From Bacteroidales bacterium CF (GTDB lineage Bacteria; Bacteroidota; Bacteroidia; Bacteroidales; UBA932), in contig CP006772.1 of NCBI GenBank assembly GCA_000473305.1, positions 682,001 to 746,000 on the forward strand: a stretch of DNA of 64,000 nt. The letters run 5' to 3'. Position 1 is the first letter of the stretch. Each line of letters begins with the position of its first letter. Positions 8,757-17,760 of the stretch are shown piece by piece. The translations under genes were made by a program, and so were the position numbers. The notes below the pieces were generated by a model, which was not told the origin of the DNA, made no database searches, and worked only from the letters and a program-made list of their open reading frames with translations.

Positions 8757-10036
8757 GAGTACTGATGTTTGGGTGGGAATTTCCCCCGTATATATCCGGA
8801 GGTTTGGGGACAGCTTGCTATGGTTTGACTAAGGGGTTGGCAAACCATGGCGTTGACGTTCTTTTCGTCATGCCATCAGCTTCGGGAAAAGAGGATCAGA
8901 GTGCAGTGAGTATAATAAATGCCAGTGATGTCGCGGTTACCGACTCTATAAAGAATATCGATACATTTCTTGAAAAGGTACAATTTCTCAGAATCGGCTC
9001 CAACATGGTTCCCTATGTTGATCCGGTGAGGTTCTCCTCACTTGTGGAATCACAGAAAGAGAGACAGGTAGAGGATTATAAGATTAAACTCGGCGAGAAA
9101 TATCAATTTTCAGGCAAATACGGAGAGAACCTCATGGAGGAGGTTGCAAGATATGCCCTCGTCGCCGGTGAGATAGCCCTTAAATATGACTTTGATGTAA
9201 TCCATGCACACGACTGGCTTACCTATATGGCAGGCGTTGTTGCCAAAAGGCTGACCGGTAAGCCGTTGGTGGTTCACATTCATGCCACAGAATTTGACAG
9301 GAGCGGTCTGAATATCAACACACAGGTCTACGATCTTGAGAAGCTGGGCATGAAGGAGGCAGACATGGTGATTTCAGTCAGCAATCTGACCAGAAACATA
9401 GTGATAGGTAAATACGGCATTAGTCCCGATAAGGTGGTTACTGTACATAATGCTGTTGATTTTGAAAACTACAAAGAGATTGAGGGGCAGAGAGGTGTCT
9501 CTGAAAAGATTGTCACATTTCTCGGCAGGATTACATTCCAGAAGGGGCCCGAGTATTTTATCGAGGCTGCTGCAAAGGTTCTCAGACAATATCCCAATGT
9601 CCGTTTTGTAATGGCAGGGAACGGGGATCTCCTGAATCGCTCTATCAGGCGGGTGGCTAAGCTAGGAATTGCTACCAAGTTTCATTTTACAGGTTTCCTG
9701 AAGGGAACCGATGTGCACAGGATGTTTGCCTATTCGGATGTTTATGTGATGCCTTCGGTATCAGAGCCTTTCGGGATATCACCTCTTGAGGCGATGCGGG
9801 CGAATGTGCCTACGATAATTTCAAAACAATCCGGTGTGGCAGAGGTCCTTAACCATGCCATAAAGGTGGATTTCTGGGATATAGATGCAATGGCTGATGC
9901 TATTCACGGACTGCTCGCCTATCCGGCACTCTCTGATTTTGCAGTGAAAAATGGCCTGGATGAGGTGAATTCTCTTAAGTGGGACAATGCTGCAGCAATG
10001 GTGAAGGATGTATATGTCAAATTAATAAGGAAATAA
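8753..10036 (+). CDS. GT4-family glycosyltransferase, glycogen-synthase-like
   Basis: This 427-residue GT-B glycosyltransferase resembles bacterial and archaeal glycogen or starch synthase-like GT4 enzymes. It has the N-terminal nucleotide-sugar fold start LMFGWEFPPYISGGLGTACYG (split here: LMFGWEFPP, then SGGLGTACYG), HAHDWLTYMAG (about 157-167), FLGRITFQKGPEYFIEA and the C-terminal E-x7-E motif in SEPFGISPLEAMRAN. Its position between debranching enzyme and amylase genes indicates a role in alpha-glucan metabolism, but donor (ADP- or UDP-glucose) and product are not shown by the sequence. A separate synthase domain exists two genes downstream, so the cell has two GT-B enzymes for this pathway or one of them makes a different glucan such as a maltosyl or trehalose-related product. 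Confidence 0.85.
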   Translation: MRVLMFGWEFPPYISGGLGTACYGLTKGLANHGVDVLFVMPSASGKEDQSAVSIINASDVAVTDSIKNIDTFLEKVQFLRIGSNMVPYVDPVRFSSLVESQKERQVEDYKIKLGEKYQFSGKYGENLMEEVARYALVAGEIALKYDFDVIHAHDWLTYMAGVVAKRLTGKPLVVHIHATEFDRSGLNINTQVYDLEKLGMKEADMVISVSNLTRNIVIGKYGISPDKVVTVHNAVDFENYKEIEGQRGVSEKIVTFLGRITFQKGPEYFIEAAAKVLRQYPNVRFVMAGNGDLLNRSIRRVAKLGIATKFHFTGFLKGTDVHRMFAYSDVYVMPSVSEPFGISPLEAMRANVPTIISKQSGVAEVLNHAIKVDFWDIDAMADAIHGLLAYPALSDFAVKNGLDEVNSLKWDNAAAMVKDVYVKLIRK

Positions 10037-10044
10037 CAAAAGAG

Positions 10045-11256
10045 ATGGAAAAGAGTATATGTTTGTATTTTCAGGTTCATCAACCGGACAGGCTCAGACA
10101 ATACAGGTTTTTTGATATTGGGAAAGAGTCTTATTACTATGATGATTTTGCCAACAGAACAATTCTCAGGAGGGTTTCCGATCTCTGTTACCTGCCGGCA
10201 AACCAGCTTATGCTGGATCTTATCAGGGAGTGTAAGGGAGCTTTTAAAATAGCCTTTTCCATATCCGGTTCGCTTATTGACCAACTGGAAAAACATGCGC
10301 CGGAGGTAATTGACAGCTTCAGAGAGCTTGCCGATACCGGTTGTGTGGAATTTCTGGCTGAGACATATTATCACACTCTGGCATCCCTGATTTCACCGGA
10401 TGAATTCAAGGCTCAGGTGACAATGCACTCAAAGCGTATAGAGGCTTTGTTTGGAAAGAGACCTGTTGTTTTCAGAAACACGGAGATGATCTATTCCGAC
10501 GAGATAGGGGCCATGGTTGCAGATATGAAATTCAATGCAATGCTCACAGAGGGAGCAAGGCATATTCTCGGATGGAAAAGCCCCAATTATGTATATACGA
10601 ACGCAATAAACCCAAGGCTGAAGCTCTTGTTGAGAAACTTCAACCTCAGTGATGACATTGCTTTCAGATTCTCAAACAGGGGTTGGTCAAACTGGCCGCT
10701 CACCTCAGACAAATATGTCACATGGATATCAAACGCCCTCTCAAAAGATGAGGTTGTCAATCTTTTCATGGATTACGAGACATTCGGAGAGCATCAGCAC
10801 GCATCTACCGGGATCTTCCAGTTTATGAGGTATCTTCCTGCGACAGTATTGTCACAGACAAGTTTCAAATTCTGCACACCTTCGGAGGTGTGCAAGAGAC
10901 ATCAGCCGATCGCTCCTCTCAATGTGCCCTTCCCGATCTCTTGGGCAGATGAGGAGAGAGATACTACCGCATGGCTGGGTAACGAGTTGCAGAATGAGGC
11001 TTTCAGCAAGCTATACTCCGTAGAGAAACGCATTCACAAGTTGAAAAATCCACAACTGACTGCAGACTTCAGAAAGTTGCAGGAGAGCGACCATTTCTAC
11101 TACATGTGTACTAAATTTTTCTCAGATGGTGTGGTACACGGTTATTTCAACCCTTATGAGACCCCTTATGAGGCATTTATCAATTATATGAACATCCTGA
11201 GCGACTTTCTCATACGGGTAGAGAGAATTAATGGTTCCAGGAATAAACGAGATTAA
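10045..11256 (+). CDS. GH57 alpha-amylase / glucan-acting glycoside hydrolase
   Basis: A 403-residue GH57 enzyme. The N-terminal HQPDR motif, the catalytic-nucleophile region FRNTEMIYSDEIG and the region-4 motif FMDYETFGEHQH are all present. GH57 enzymes are retaining alpha-glucanases or 4-alpha-glucanotransferases; this length and context (Bacteroidota glycogen operon) suggest an intracellular alpha-amylase acting on glycogen. No signal peptide is seen. ATG at 10045 is chosen because the protein then begins MEKSICLYFQVHQP as the family requires; an upstream in-frame ATG at 9979 lies inside the preceding glycosyltransferase gene. The next gene begins 2 bp after the stop. Confidence 0.9.
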   Translation: MEKSICLYFQVHQPDRLRQYRFFDIGKESYYYDDFANRTILRRVSDLCYLPANQLMLDLIRECKGAFKIAFSISGSLIDQLEKHAPEVIDSFRELADTGCVEFLAETYYHTLASLISPDEFKAQVTMHSKRIEALFGKRPVVFRNTEMIYSDEIGAMVADMKFNAMLTEGARHILGWKSPNYVYTNAINPRLKLLLRNFNLSDDIAFRFSNRGWSNWPLTSDKYVTWISNALSKDEVVNLFMDYETFGEHQHASTGIFQFMRYLPATVLSQTSFKFCTPSEVCKRHQPIAPLNVPFPISWADEERDTTAWLGNELQNEAFSKLYSVEKRIHKLKNPQLTADFRKLQESDHFYYMCTKFFSDGVVHGYFNPYETPYEAFINYMNILSDFLIRVERINGSRNKRD

Positions 11257-11258
11257 AA

Positions 11259-14200
11259 ATGTCAGACAAATCAATATTATCCCCCGACTATCTCTTTGAA
11301 GTTAGCTGGGAGGTCTGCAATAAAGTAGGCGGAATCCATACGGTTATTGCGACAAAGGCCCTCAACCTCTCCAAAGAGTTCCAGAACAGACACATTTTAA
11401 TAGGTCCTGATGTCTGGAGAGATACACACAAGAATCCTGAATTCAACGAGGACAGCAACCTGTTGAGAGCATGGCGCGTCAAGGCAGCAGAGGAGGGGCT
11501 AAGAATAAGGGTCGGACGCTGGAATGTCGCCGGTCGCCCGATTGCCATACTGGTTGACTTCAGCTCCTATATTACCAAGAAGGATGAGATACTTACCGAG
11601 TTCTGGACAAAATTCAAGCTCGATTCAATAACAGGACAGTGGGATTATATAGAGTCGGCCCTCTTCGGATATGCATGCGGTAAGGTTATAGAGAGCTATG
11701 TAAGATTCAATCTCTCACCGCATCATAAAGTAGTGGCTCAGTTTCATGAATGGATGACAGGTGCCGGGGTGCTTTATCTGAATCTTGCAAATATTCCGGT
11801 GGCAACGGTGTTCACAACTCACGCCACAGTAGTAGGACGCTGTATCTCCGGAAACAATCTGCCACTGTACGGCTCTCTTGAGAGTTATGTGGCAGATGAG
11901 AAGGCCAGGGAGTTCAATGTAATGGCCAAACATTCGTTGGAAAAGACAGCGGCTCATGTCGCAGATGTCTTTACGACAGTAAGTGAGGTTACGGCCAGAG
12001 AGTGCAAGGCTTTTTTGGGCAAAAACGTAGATCTGGTGACCCCGAACGGTTTTGAGAACTCATTTACACCATCACCTGATGATTACAAAGCCTATCACAA
12101 AAATGCAAGGATTACCCTGAACGAGATTGCAACACTCATGACCGGTTGTCAGCTGCAGGATGATACTGTAATGATTGCCATAAGCGGGCGATATGAATAT
12201 AAGAACAAAGGAATTGACCTCTTTCTTGAGACTTTAGACAGGCTCAACCGCGACCCGAAGTTGACAAAAGGGCTGGTTGCATGGATATTTGTACCATCAG
12301 GGAACAATGGTCCCAATAAGGAGCTTGTTAATAAGATAACCACATTTTCCAGCTATACCACAAACTGTACCCACATGCTCAACGACCCCGACTGGGATCC
12401 GGTTGTAAGGAGAATAAGGGAGTTGCACTTGCAGAACAAGTGCAGCGATAAGGTAAAAGTGTTGTTTGTCCCGGCATATCTCAACGGCAATGACGGAGTT
12501 TTTGACAAGACATACTATCAGCTTCTGGCAGGTCTGGACCTGACTCTCTTTCCCTCATACTACGAGCCGTGGGGGTATACACCGCTGGAGAGTCTGGCAT
12601 TCAGTGTCCCTACAGTCACAACATCTCTGGCCGGCTTCGGTCTGTGGGTGAAAGAACACTACCGGAAAGCACATCCGGGTATCGAGATCGTAGAGCGTAC
12701 AGATACAAACAACGATGAGGTGATCTCCGCCCTTGAGTCAAAAATTATAGAAATTTCAAAGCTGAGCAAGCAGAGGCTGACAGATTACAGACACAATGCA
12801 AAGGATGTGTCGGAGGTGGCTTTGTGGGAGAATCAGATACAATATTACAAAAAGGCATACTCTGAAGCCTTGGAGAAGATTGTTCTCAAAAACGGAGAGT
12901 TCCCACTCTTCTCTGACGAAAAAGATAACATCACCTTTAAAGTCAGTAACACAAACAAACCAAGCTGGAGCACAATGCTTGTAAATAAAGTGCTTCCGGA
13001 ACGTCTAAAACCATTGGAGATAATTGCAAAAAACCTTTGGTGGAGCTGGAATGAGGAGGCAAAGGATCTATTTAAATCAATAGACATCAATCTGTGGAGG
13101 AGCAGCTACAGGAATCCGCTGAACATGATGGACAATATACCGTCAGGCAAATATGCGGCTCTTGAGATAAATGCCGGTTTCCTGGAGAGGATGGATCATG
13201 TGTTTGAAGTTTTCAACAAATACATCTCAGTCAAAAACGAGATGAAGGGTCCTTCGGTTGCGTACTTCAGCATGGAATACGGTCTGGACTCATCACTCAA
13301 GATATACTCCGGAGGACTTGGAATACTTGCCGGGGACTACCTGAAGGAGTCCAGCGACAAGATGGTTCCAATCACAGGGGTGGGTCTTCTGTACAAGTAC
13401 GGTTATTTTACACAGAGGCTCTCCGCTCAGGGAGATCAGATTGCCCTGTATGATCCTCAGAATTTCATGAAGATACCCGTAACACCGATCCGTGACGATA
13501 AAGGTAACTGGACTACTATTGGTATATCCCTTCCCGGCAGGACTCTTCATGCGAGACTCTGGCGCGTGGATATTGGCAGGACAGAGTTGATACTGATGGA
13601 TACGGACTTTGAGGATAACCTGCCTGAAGACAGACCTGTCACATATTACCTTTATGGCGGAGACTGGGAGAACAGACTCAAACAGGAGCTTCTCCTGGGA
13701 ATCGGAGGCATACTGGCCCTTAGAGCGCTGGATAAGAAGATTGATATATATCACTGTAATGAGGGACATGCAGCCTTTATAGGTCTCGAGAGACTCAGAG
13801 AGTATATACAGGATGAGAACCTCTCCTTCAACGAGGCTGTTGAGGTTGTAAGGTCTTCATCGCTCTTCACCACCCACACACCGGTTCCTGCAGGACACGA
13901 CTCATTCTCTGAAGACCTTCTGAGGGAGTATATCCCACATTTTGCAGACCGTCTCAAGATATCGTGGGAGACTATGATGTCACTCGGAAAGATAGATCCG
14001 GCAAATCCTAACGAGAAGTTCTCGATGAGCAATCTTGCTTCAAATCTCTCACAGGAGATCAATGGTGTAAGCATGCTTCACGGAGAGGTAAGCCGGGAGA
14101 TACTGTCTCCGTTATGGCCTGGATATCTCCCCGAAGAGCTGCATGTAAGCTATGTTACAAACGGAGTCCATTATCCTACCTGGACTGCAGGAGACTGGAA

Positions 14201-15497
14201 GAGCATTTACGAAAAGGCATTCGGGGCCGGCTTTTCCGAGCACATATACGATAAAAGCTGCTTCGAAGGTATATACAAAGTTGCCGATCAGAAGATTTGG
14301 GAGATCAGGAACAGATTAAGAGAGAGATTAATGACCTTTATAAAACACACTCTCTCAGAGCCTGTTACAACGGTACATTACAGGCCGCATCAAATTGTAG
14401 CCATCAAGGAGGCATTAAGGTGCGATGTCCTCACAATAGGATTTGCCAGAAGATTTGCAACATACAAGAGGGCCTCACTTCTGTTCAGGGATCTGGAACG
14501 TCTCTCCGCAATCGTCAACAACAAAGAGCAGCCTGTACAGTTTGTGTTTGCAGGAAAGGCACACCCGGCAGACAAAGCCGGTCAGGATCTTATCAGGAGG
14601 ATCATTGAGGTTTCCCTGATGCCTCAATTTATAGGAAAAATAATATTCATCCCGGGATATGATATGGGTGTTGCCAAGATACTTGTACAGGGGGTGGATG
14701 TCTGGATGAACACACCTACAAGGCCGCTTGAGGCTTCAGGCACAAGCGGGGAGAAGGCTGCCATGAACGGGGTCATGCATTTTTCCGTGCTTGACGGATG
14801 GTGGGTTGAAGGGTACAAAGATGGGGCAGGATGGGCCCTGCCTAAAGAGGTCACTTATGATGATCCCGCCTCTCAGGATGAGCTCGATGCGGCAACAATA
14901 TACAACATGATAGAGACCGATATCGCACCTCTTTTTTACCGGTTGGACAAAAAAAGCGGTTTGCCTCTGGAGTGGATAAAGTATATAAAGAACACCATAG
15001 CACAGGTTGCGTCAAATTTCACAACCCACAGAATGATGGAGGACTACCAGAAGAAATTCTACAATCCACTTAACCGCCGGAACGAAAGACTTGTCAGCAA
15101 TGATTATGCCTTAGCCAGGGAGATATCATACTGGAAAAAGAGAGTGAAAAGAGAGTGGCCGCTTATTGAGGTTAAAAACTATATAAAGCCGGAAAACTCT
15201 AAGGAGGAGATATCACCGGGTAATGAATACTTTGCAGAGGTTGAACTCATGATAGGTGATCTCACTCCGGAGGATATTGGTGTAGAGATGGTTTTTGCCA
15301 CAAAGGGCAAGGATAACAAAATGAAATTGTTGAAAATATATAGCTTTGATATTGTGAGCTTTAAGGATGGAATTGCAAAATACCGATGTCAGATGATGCC
15401 AGAAACAGCAGGAGTTTATAACTTTGCAGGGCGAGTATATGCAAAACATCCCGAATTGCCTCACAGGCAGGATTTTGATTTAGTAAGATGGTTATAG
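11259..15497 (+). CDS. Glycogen synthase (GT3-like) fused to alpha-glucan phosphorylase
   Basis: A 1412-residue two-enzyme fusion. Residues about 1-545 resemble eukaryote-like GT3 glycogen synthase: FEVSWEVCNKVGGIHTVI at the N-terminus, QFHEWMTGAG, FTTHATVVGR and the C-terminal FPSYYEPWGYTPLE. Residues about 575-1330 are an alpha-glucan (glycogen/maltodextrin) phosphorylase of the short bacterial type: SMEYGLDSSLKIYSGGLGILAGD, CNEGHAAF, THTPVPAGHD, and the PLP lysine K1166 in EASGTSGEKAAMNG. A roughly 80-residue beta-rich tail follows. One chain thus has both the elongating and the phosphorolytic activity; such fusions are known in Bacteroides and relatives. The last 10 bases overlap the start of ribF. 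Confidence 0.93.
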   Translation: MSDKSILSPDYLFEVSWEVCNKVGGIHTVIATKALNLSKEFQNRHILIGPDVWRDTHKNPEFNEDSNLLRAWRVKAAEEGLRIRVGRWNVAGRPIAILVDFSSYITKKDEILTEFWTKFKLDSITGQWDYIESALFGYACGKVIESYVRFNLSPHHKVVAQFHEWMTGAGVLYLNLANIPVATVFTTHATVVGRCISGNNLPLYGSLESYVADEKAREFNVMAKHSLEKTAAHVADVFTTVSEVTARECKAFLGKNVDLVTPNGFENSFTPSPDDYKAYHKNARITLNEIATLMTGCQLQDDTVMIAISGRYEYKNKGIDLFLETLDRLNRDPKLTKGLVAWIFVPSGNNGPNKELVNKITTFSSYTTNCTHMLNDPDWDPVVRRIRELHLQNKCSDKVKVLFVPAYLNGNDGVFDKTYYQLLAGLDLTLFPSYYEPWGYTPLESLAFSVPTVTTSLAGFGLWVKEHYRKAHPGIEIVERTDTNNDEVISALESKIIEISKLSKQRLTDYRHNAKDVSEVALWENQIQYYKKAYSEALEKIVLKNGEFPLFSDEKDNITFKVSNTNKPSWSTMLVNKVLPERLKPLEIIAKNLWWSWNEEAKDLFKSIDINLWRSSYRNPLNMMDNIPSGKYAALEINAGFLERMDHVFEVFNKYISVKNEMKGPSVAYFSMEYGLDSSLKIYSGGLGILAGDYLKESSDKMVPITGVGLLYKYGYFTQRLSAQGDQIALYDPQNFMKIPVTPIRDDKGNWTTIGISLPGRTLHARLWRVDIGRTELILMDTDFEDNLPEDRPVTYYLYGGDWENRLKQELLLGIGGILALRALDKKIDIYHCNEGHAAFIGLERLREYIQDENLSFNEAVEVVRSSSLFTTHTPVPAGHDSFSEDLLREYIPHFADRLKISWETMMSLGKIDPANPNEKFSMSNLASNLSQEINGVSMLHGEVSREILSPLWPGYLPEELHVSYVTNGVHYPTWTAGDWKSIYEKAFGAGFSEHIYDKSCFEGIYKVADQKIWEIRNRLRERLMTFIKHTLSEPVTTVHYRPHQIVAIKEALRCDVLTIGFARRFATYKRASLLFRDLERLSAIVNNKEQPVQFVFAGKAHPADKAGQDLIRRIIEVSLMPQFIGKIIFIPGYDMGVAKILVQGVDVWMNTPTRPLEASGTSGEKAAMNGVMHFSVLDGWWVEGYKDGAGWALPKEVTYDDPASQDELDAATIYNMIETDIAPLFYRLDKKSGLPLEWIKYIKNTIAQVASNFTTHRMMEDYQKKFYNPLNRRNERLVSNDYALAREISYWKKRVKREWPLIEVKNYIKPENSKEEISPGNEYFAEVELMIGDLTPEDIGVEMVFATKGKDNKMKLLKIYSFDIVSFKDGIAKYRCQMMPETAGVYNFAGRVYAKHPELPHRQDFDLVRWL

Positions 15498-16402
15498 GTA
15501 CGACAGGCTTTTTTGACGGAGTCCACAGAGGTCACCTCTCAGTAATAAATAGTGTTTGTTCTCTTGCCAAAGAGTGCAGGGGAAGAAGTGTGGTAGTGAC
15601 TTTCTGGCCGCACCCGCGTGCTGTTTTGCAGCAGGATGCCGCTAAATTCAGACTGCTGACCACTCTTGATGAAAAGCGCAATTTAATCAGGAGTTACGGA
15701 ATAGATGAAGTTGTGGTTCTGCCGTTCAATAAAGATTTTGCCAGCCAGACTACAGAGGAGTTTTTTGAGAAGTATCTGGTCGAGATGCTAGGAATTGAGA
15801 CTCTGGTGGTCGGCTATGACCACCATGTCGGAAGCGATGTTAATCAGACTCAGGAGGAGATGTTCAGGATAGCCAGGATATGCGGCATTACACCAATACG
15901 AGTCGAAGAGTGCACTACTGATGAGGTGGATTCAAAGATCAGCTCTACAAGGATCAGGGATTTTATAGAGAGAGGAAGGGTTGAGGAGGCGAATATACTC
16001 TTAGGCTATAGATACGGATTGGAGGGAGCAGTTGTTGAGGGGAGAAGAATAGGACGTACCATGGGCTTTCCGACAGCAAATATAAGACTTTACGAGCCTT
16101 TAAAGCTCCTGCCTGATGATGGTGTATACATTGTTTGGGTTGAGTATGCCGGAAAGACATACAGGGGTATTACAAATATAGGCACAAGGCCTACTATAGG
16201 CAATGGTAACGAGAGGACAATAGAGACACATTTGTTGGATTTCAATGAGGATATCTATGGTCTGTCAATAAAAATAGAATTCGTTTCAAGACTCAGGAGC
16301 GAAAGACGTTTCGAGTCGATAGAGCAGCTTAAGGAGCAGATAGGCAAGGATAAGGAGAGCTGTTACAAGATCATTCCGGATATTAATGTAAATCTCAGGT
16401 AA
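15488..16402 (+). CDS. ribF: Bifunctional riboflavin kinase / FAD synthetase
   Basis: RibF phosphorylates riboflavin to FMN and adenylates FMN to FAD. The N-terminal nucleotidyltransferase module is recognised by TTGFFDGVHRGH (residues 5-16), GYDHHVGSD and the STRIRDFIERG motif; the C-terminal riboflavin-kinase barrel by GRRIGRTMGFPTANI, with GVYIVWVEY and THLLDFNEDIYG. At 304 residues it is complete, but it begins directly at the nucleotide-binding strand; most family members have about 15-20 extra N-terminal residues. The start codon lies inside the last codons of the synthase-phosphorylase gene. No metabolic link to glycogen is evident; it may simply be co-transcribed. Confidence 0.93.
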   Translation: MVIGTTGFFDGVHRGHLSVINSVCSLAKECRGRSVVVTFWPHPRAVLQQDAAKFRLLTTLDEKRNLIRSYGIDEVVVLPFNKDFASQTTEEFFEKYLVEMLGIETLVVGYDHHVGSDVNQTQEEMFRIARICGITPIRVEECTTDEVDSKISSTRIRDFIERGRVEEANILLGYRYGLEGAVVEGRRIGRTMGFPTANIRLYEPLKLLPDDGVYIVWVEYAGKTYRGITNIGTRPTIGNGNERTIETHLLDFNEDIYGLSIKIEFVSRLRSERRFESIEQLKEQIGKDKESCYKIIPDINVNLR

Positions 16403-16403
16403 C

Positions 16404-16790
16404 ATGGAAAGCTGGCTTACAATACTGCTGGGCCTGGCACTTCTGGTCTTTCAGGGTTATTCCGAGAAGAAAAAGAAGGAGGCGGCCAAAACTAAAAGGA
16501 ACATTAACAGTAATGAACCCTTTAGCAATGAGCCATTCTTTTTTACCAATGAACCTGAGCCTGAGATTGAAAAGGAGCCTGAACCTGTAAGAGAGGTCCA
16601 GAAGGTTATTCTGGACACTCCCCAAAACTCTCAATTTAAGCCGATTGATATTGTAAGTCCTGAACAGGAAAGTATCTCTTCGGGGGAGATCAAAGATGTT
16701 GAAGATACAACAGAAAAGCCATTTATAGCAGATCCAAGGCAATTGGTTATTTTTTCTGAAATCATGAAACCGAAATATCTAGAGCAATAA
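16404..16790 (+). CDS. Small membrane-anchored acidic protein of unknown function
   Basis: A 128-residue protein starting 2 bp after ribF. Residues about 4-18 are hydrophobic (WLTILLGLALLVFQG) and are followed at once by a lysine-rich stretch (EKKKKEAAKTKR), giving an N-out or signal-anchor topology with a cytoplasmic tail. The tail is low in complexity, with repeated NEP and EPE motifs (residues about 36-65) rich in Asn, Glu and Pro, and ends without a recognisable domain. Frame and spacing suggest a real gene; function unknown. Confidence 0.6.
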   Translation: MESWLTILLGLALLVFQGYSEKKKKEAAKTKRNINSNEPFSNEPFFFTNEPEPEIEKEPEPVREVQKVILDTPQNSQFKPIDIVSPEQESISSGEIKDVEDTTEKPFIADPRQLVIFSEIMKPKYLEQ

Positions 16791-16810
16791 CATTTGTAAA
16801 GAAAATTTAT

Positions 16811-16818
16811 TATCTTTG
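16811..16818 (+). promoter_or_regulatory. -7 element upstream of greA
   Basis: TATCTTTG fits TAnnTTTG. A TTTG at 16793-16796 is only 14 bp away, shorter than the usual 19-20 bp, so the -33 partner is uncertain. Transcription from here would begin at about the base of the hairpin at 16823-16851. Confidence 0.55.
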
Positions 16819-16822
16819 CAAC

Positions 16823-16855
16823 AAAGAGTCCTGTAAACCGCAGGATTCTTTTTAA
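16823..16855 (+). terminator. Hairpin with U-run between the ribF operon and greA
   Basis: Bases 16823-16833 pair with 16841-16851 (11 pairs, one G-T, 7-base loop) and T-rich sequence follows. It can end transcripts coming from ribF and the small membrane-protein gene. If greA is started from the -7 element just upstream, the same hairpin forms the 5' end of the greA message. Confidence 0.65.
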
Positions 16856-16866
16856 TTTTTTTATTT

Positions 16867-17340
16867 ATGTCAAAGATTCACTACTTAACTTCAGAGGGGC
16901 TGGAAAAGCTCAAAGAAGAACATCGTCACTTGGTCAGTGTAGAGAGACCGGCTATTACTATGGCTATCGCAGAAGCCAGAGATAAGGGCGACCTTTCGGA
17001 AAATGCAGAGTATGATGCCGCCAAAGAGGCACAAGGCCTCCTCGAGCTAAGGATAGCAAAGCTTGAGGACATGATCGCCAACGCACGCATCATTGATAAG
17101 TCCAAGATTAACACTACACATGTTCAGATGTTGAACAAGGTTAAACTCAAAAACCTGAACAACAACTCTACAGTCGAGTATACTTTGGTCGCAGAGAGCG
17201 AGGCTAACCTTAGGGAGGGTAAGCTCGCGGCAGCTACACCTATAGGTAAAGCTCTTATCGGCAAGACAAAAGGTGATGTCGTTGAGGTTACGGTTCCTTC
17301 AGGTGTCTTGAAATTCGAAATAATAGAAATATCACTATAA
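16867..17340 (+). CDS. greA: Transcription elongation factor GreA
   Basis: GreA rescues backtracked RNA polymerase by stimulating transcript cleavage. The 157-residue length is standard. The N-terminal coiled coil (about 1-75) has the tip motif with acidic residues in ARDKGDLSENAEYDAAKEAQ (20 residues, about 38-57), which carries the Asp/Glu needed for cleavage stimulation. The C-terminal FKBP-like domain shows TPIGKALIGKTKGD and ends VLKFEIIEISL. The HIT gene starts one base after the stop, so the two are co-transcribed. Confidence 0.96.
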   Translation: MSKIHYLTSEGLEKLKEEHRHLVSVERPAITMAIAEARDKGDLSENAEYDAAKEAQGLLELRIAKLEDMIANARIIDKSKINTTHVQMLNKVKLKNLNNNSTVEYTLVAESEANLREGKLAAATPIGKALIGKTKGDVVEVTVPSGVLKFEIIEISL

Positions 17341-17341
17341 G

Positions 17342-17737
17342 ATGTCAACAATTTTCACAAAAATTGTCAAAGGTGAGATACCTTCATACAAGGTAGCGGA
17401 GAGTGACCGGTTCTACGCATTTCTCGATATTAATCCCATAACAAAGGGACACACTCTTGTTATTCCCAAGAGTGAGACAGATTATATCTTCGACATGGAG
17501 AGCAACGAGCTCTCCGACATGGTCGTATTTGCACAGAAGGTGGCAATAGGCATAAAGGCTGCAATACCATGCAAAAGGGTGGGTGTGGCTGTTCTGGGCC
17601 TAGAGGTGCCTCATGCACATATTCATCTTATTCCTATCAACAGTGAGAGTGACATGGATTTCAGAAAGCCCAAACTCAGACTGGAGGGAGAAGAGATGGC
17701 CTCAATTGCGGCCTCAATTTCAGCCGGAATAAAGTAA
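17342..17737 (+). CDS. HIT-family nucleotide hydrolase
   Basis: A 131-residue histidine-triad protein. It has FTKIVKGEIPSYKV at the N-terminus, DINPITKGHTLVIPK in the middle and the catalytic triad HAHIHLIP near residue 100 (H-x-H-x-H). HIT proteins hydrolyse nucleoside phosphoramidates, dinucleoside polyphosphates or similar adducts; the Hint-type arrangement fits. It directly follows greA. The exact substrate cannot be read from the sequence. Confidence 0.93.
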   Translation: MSTIFTKIVKGEIPSYKVAESDRFYAFLDINPITKGHTLVIPKSETDYIFDMESNELSDMVVFAQKVAIGIKAAIPCKRVGVAVLGLEVPHAHIHLIPINSESDMDFRKPKLRLEGEEMASIAASISAGIK

Positions 17738-17760
17738 CCCTATACCGAAAAACATAAACA

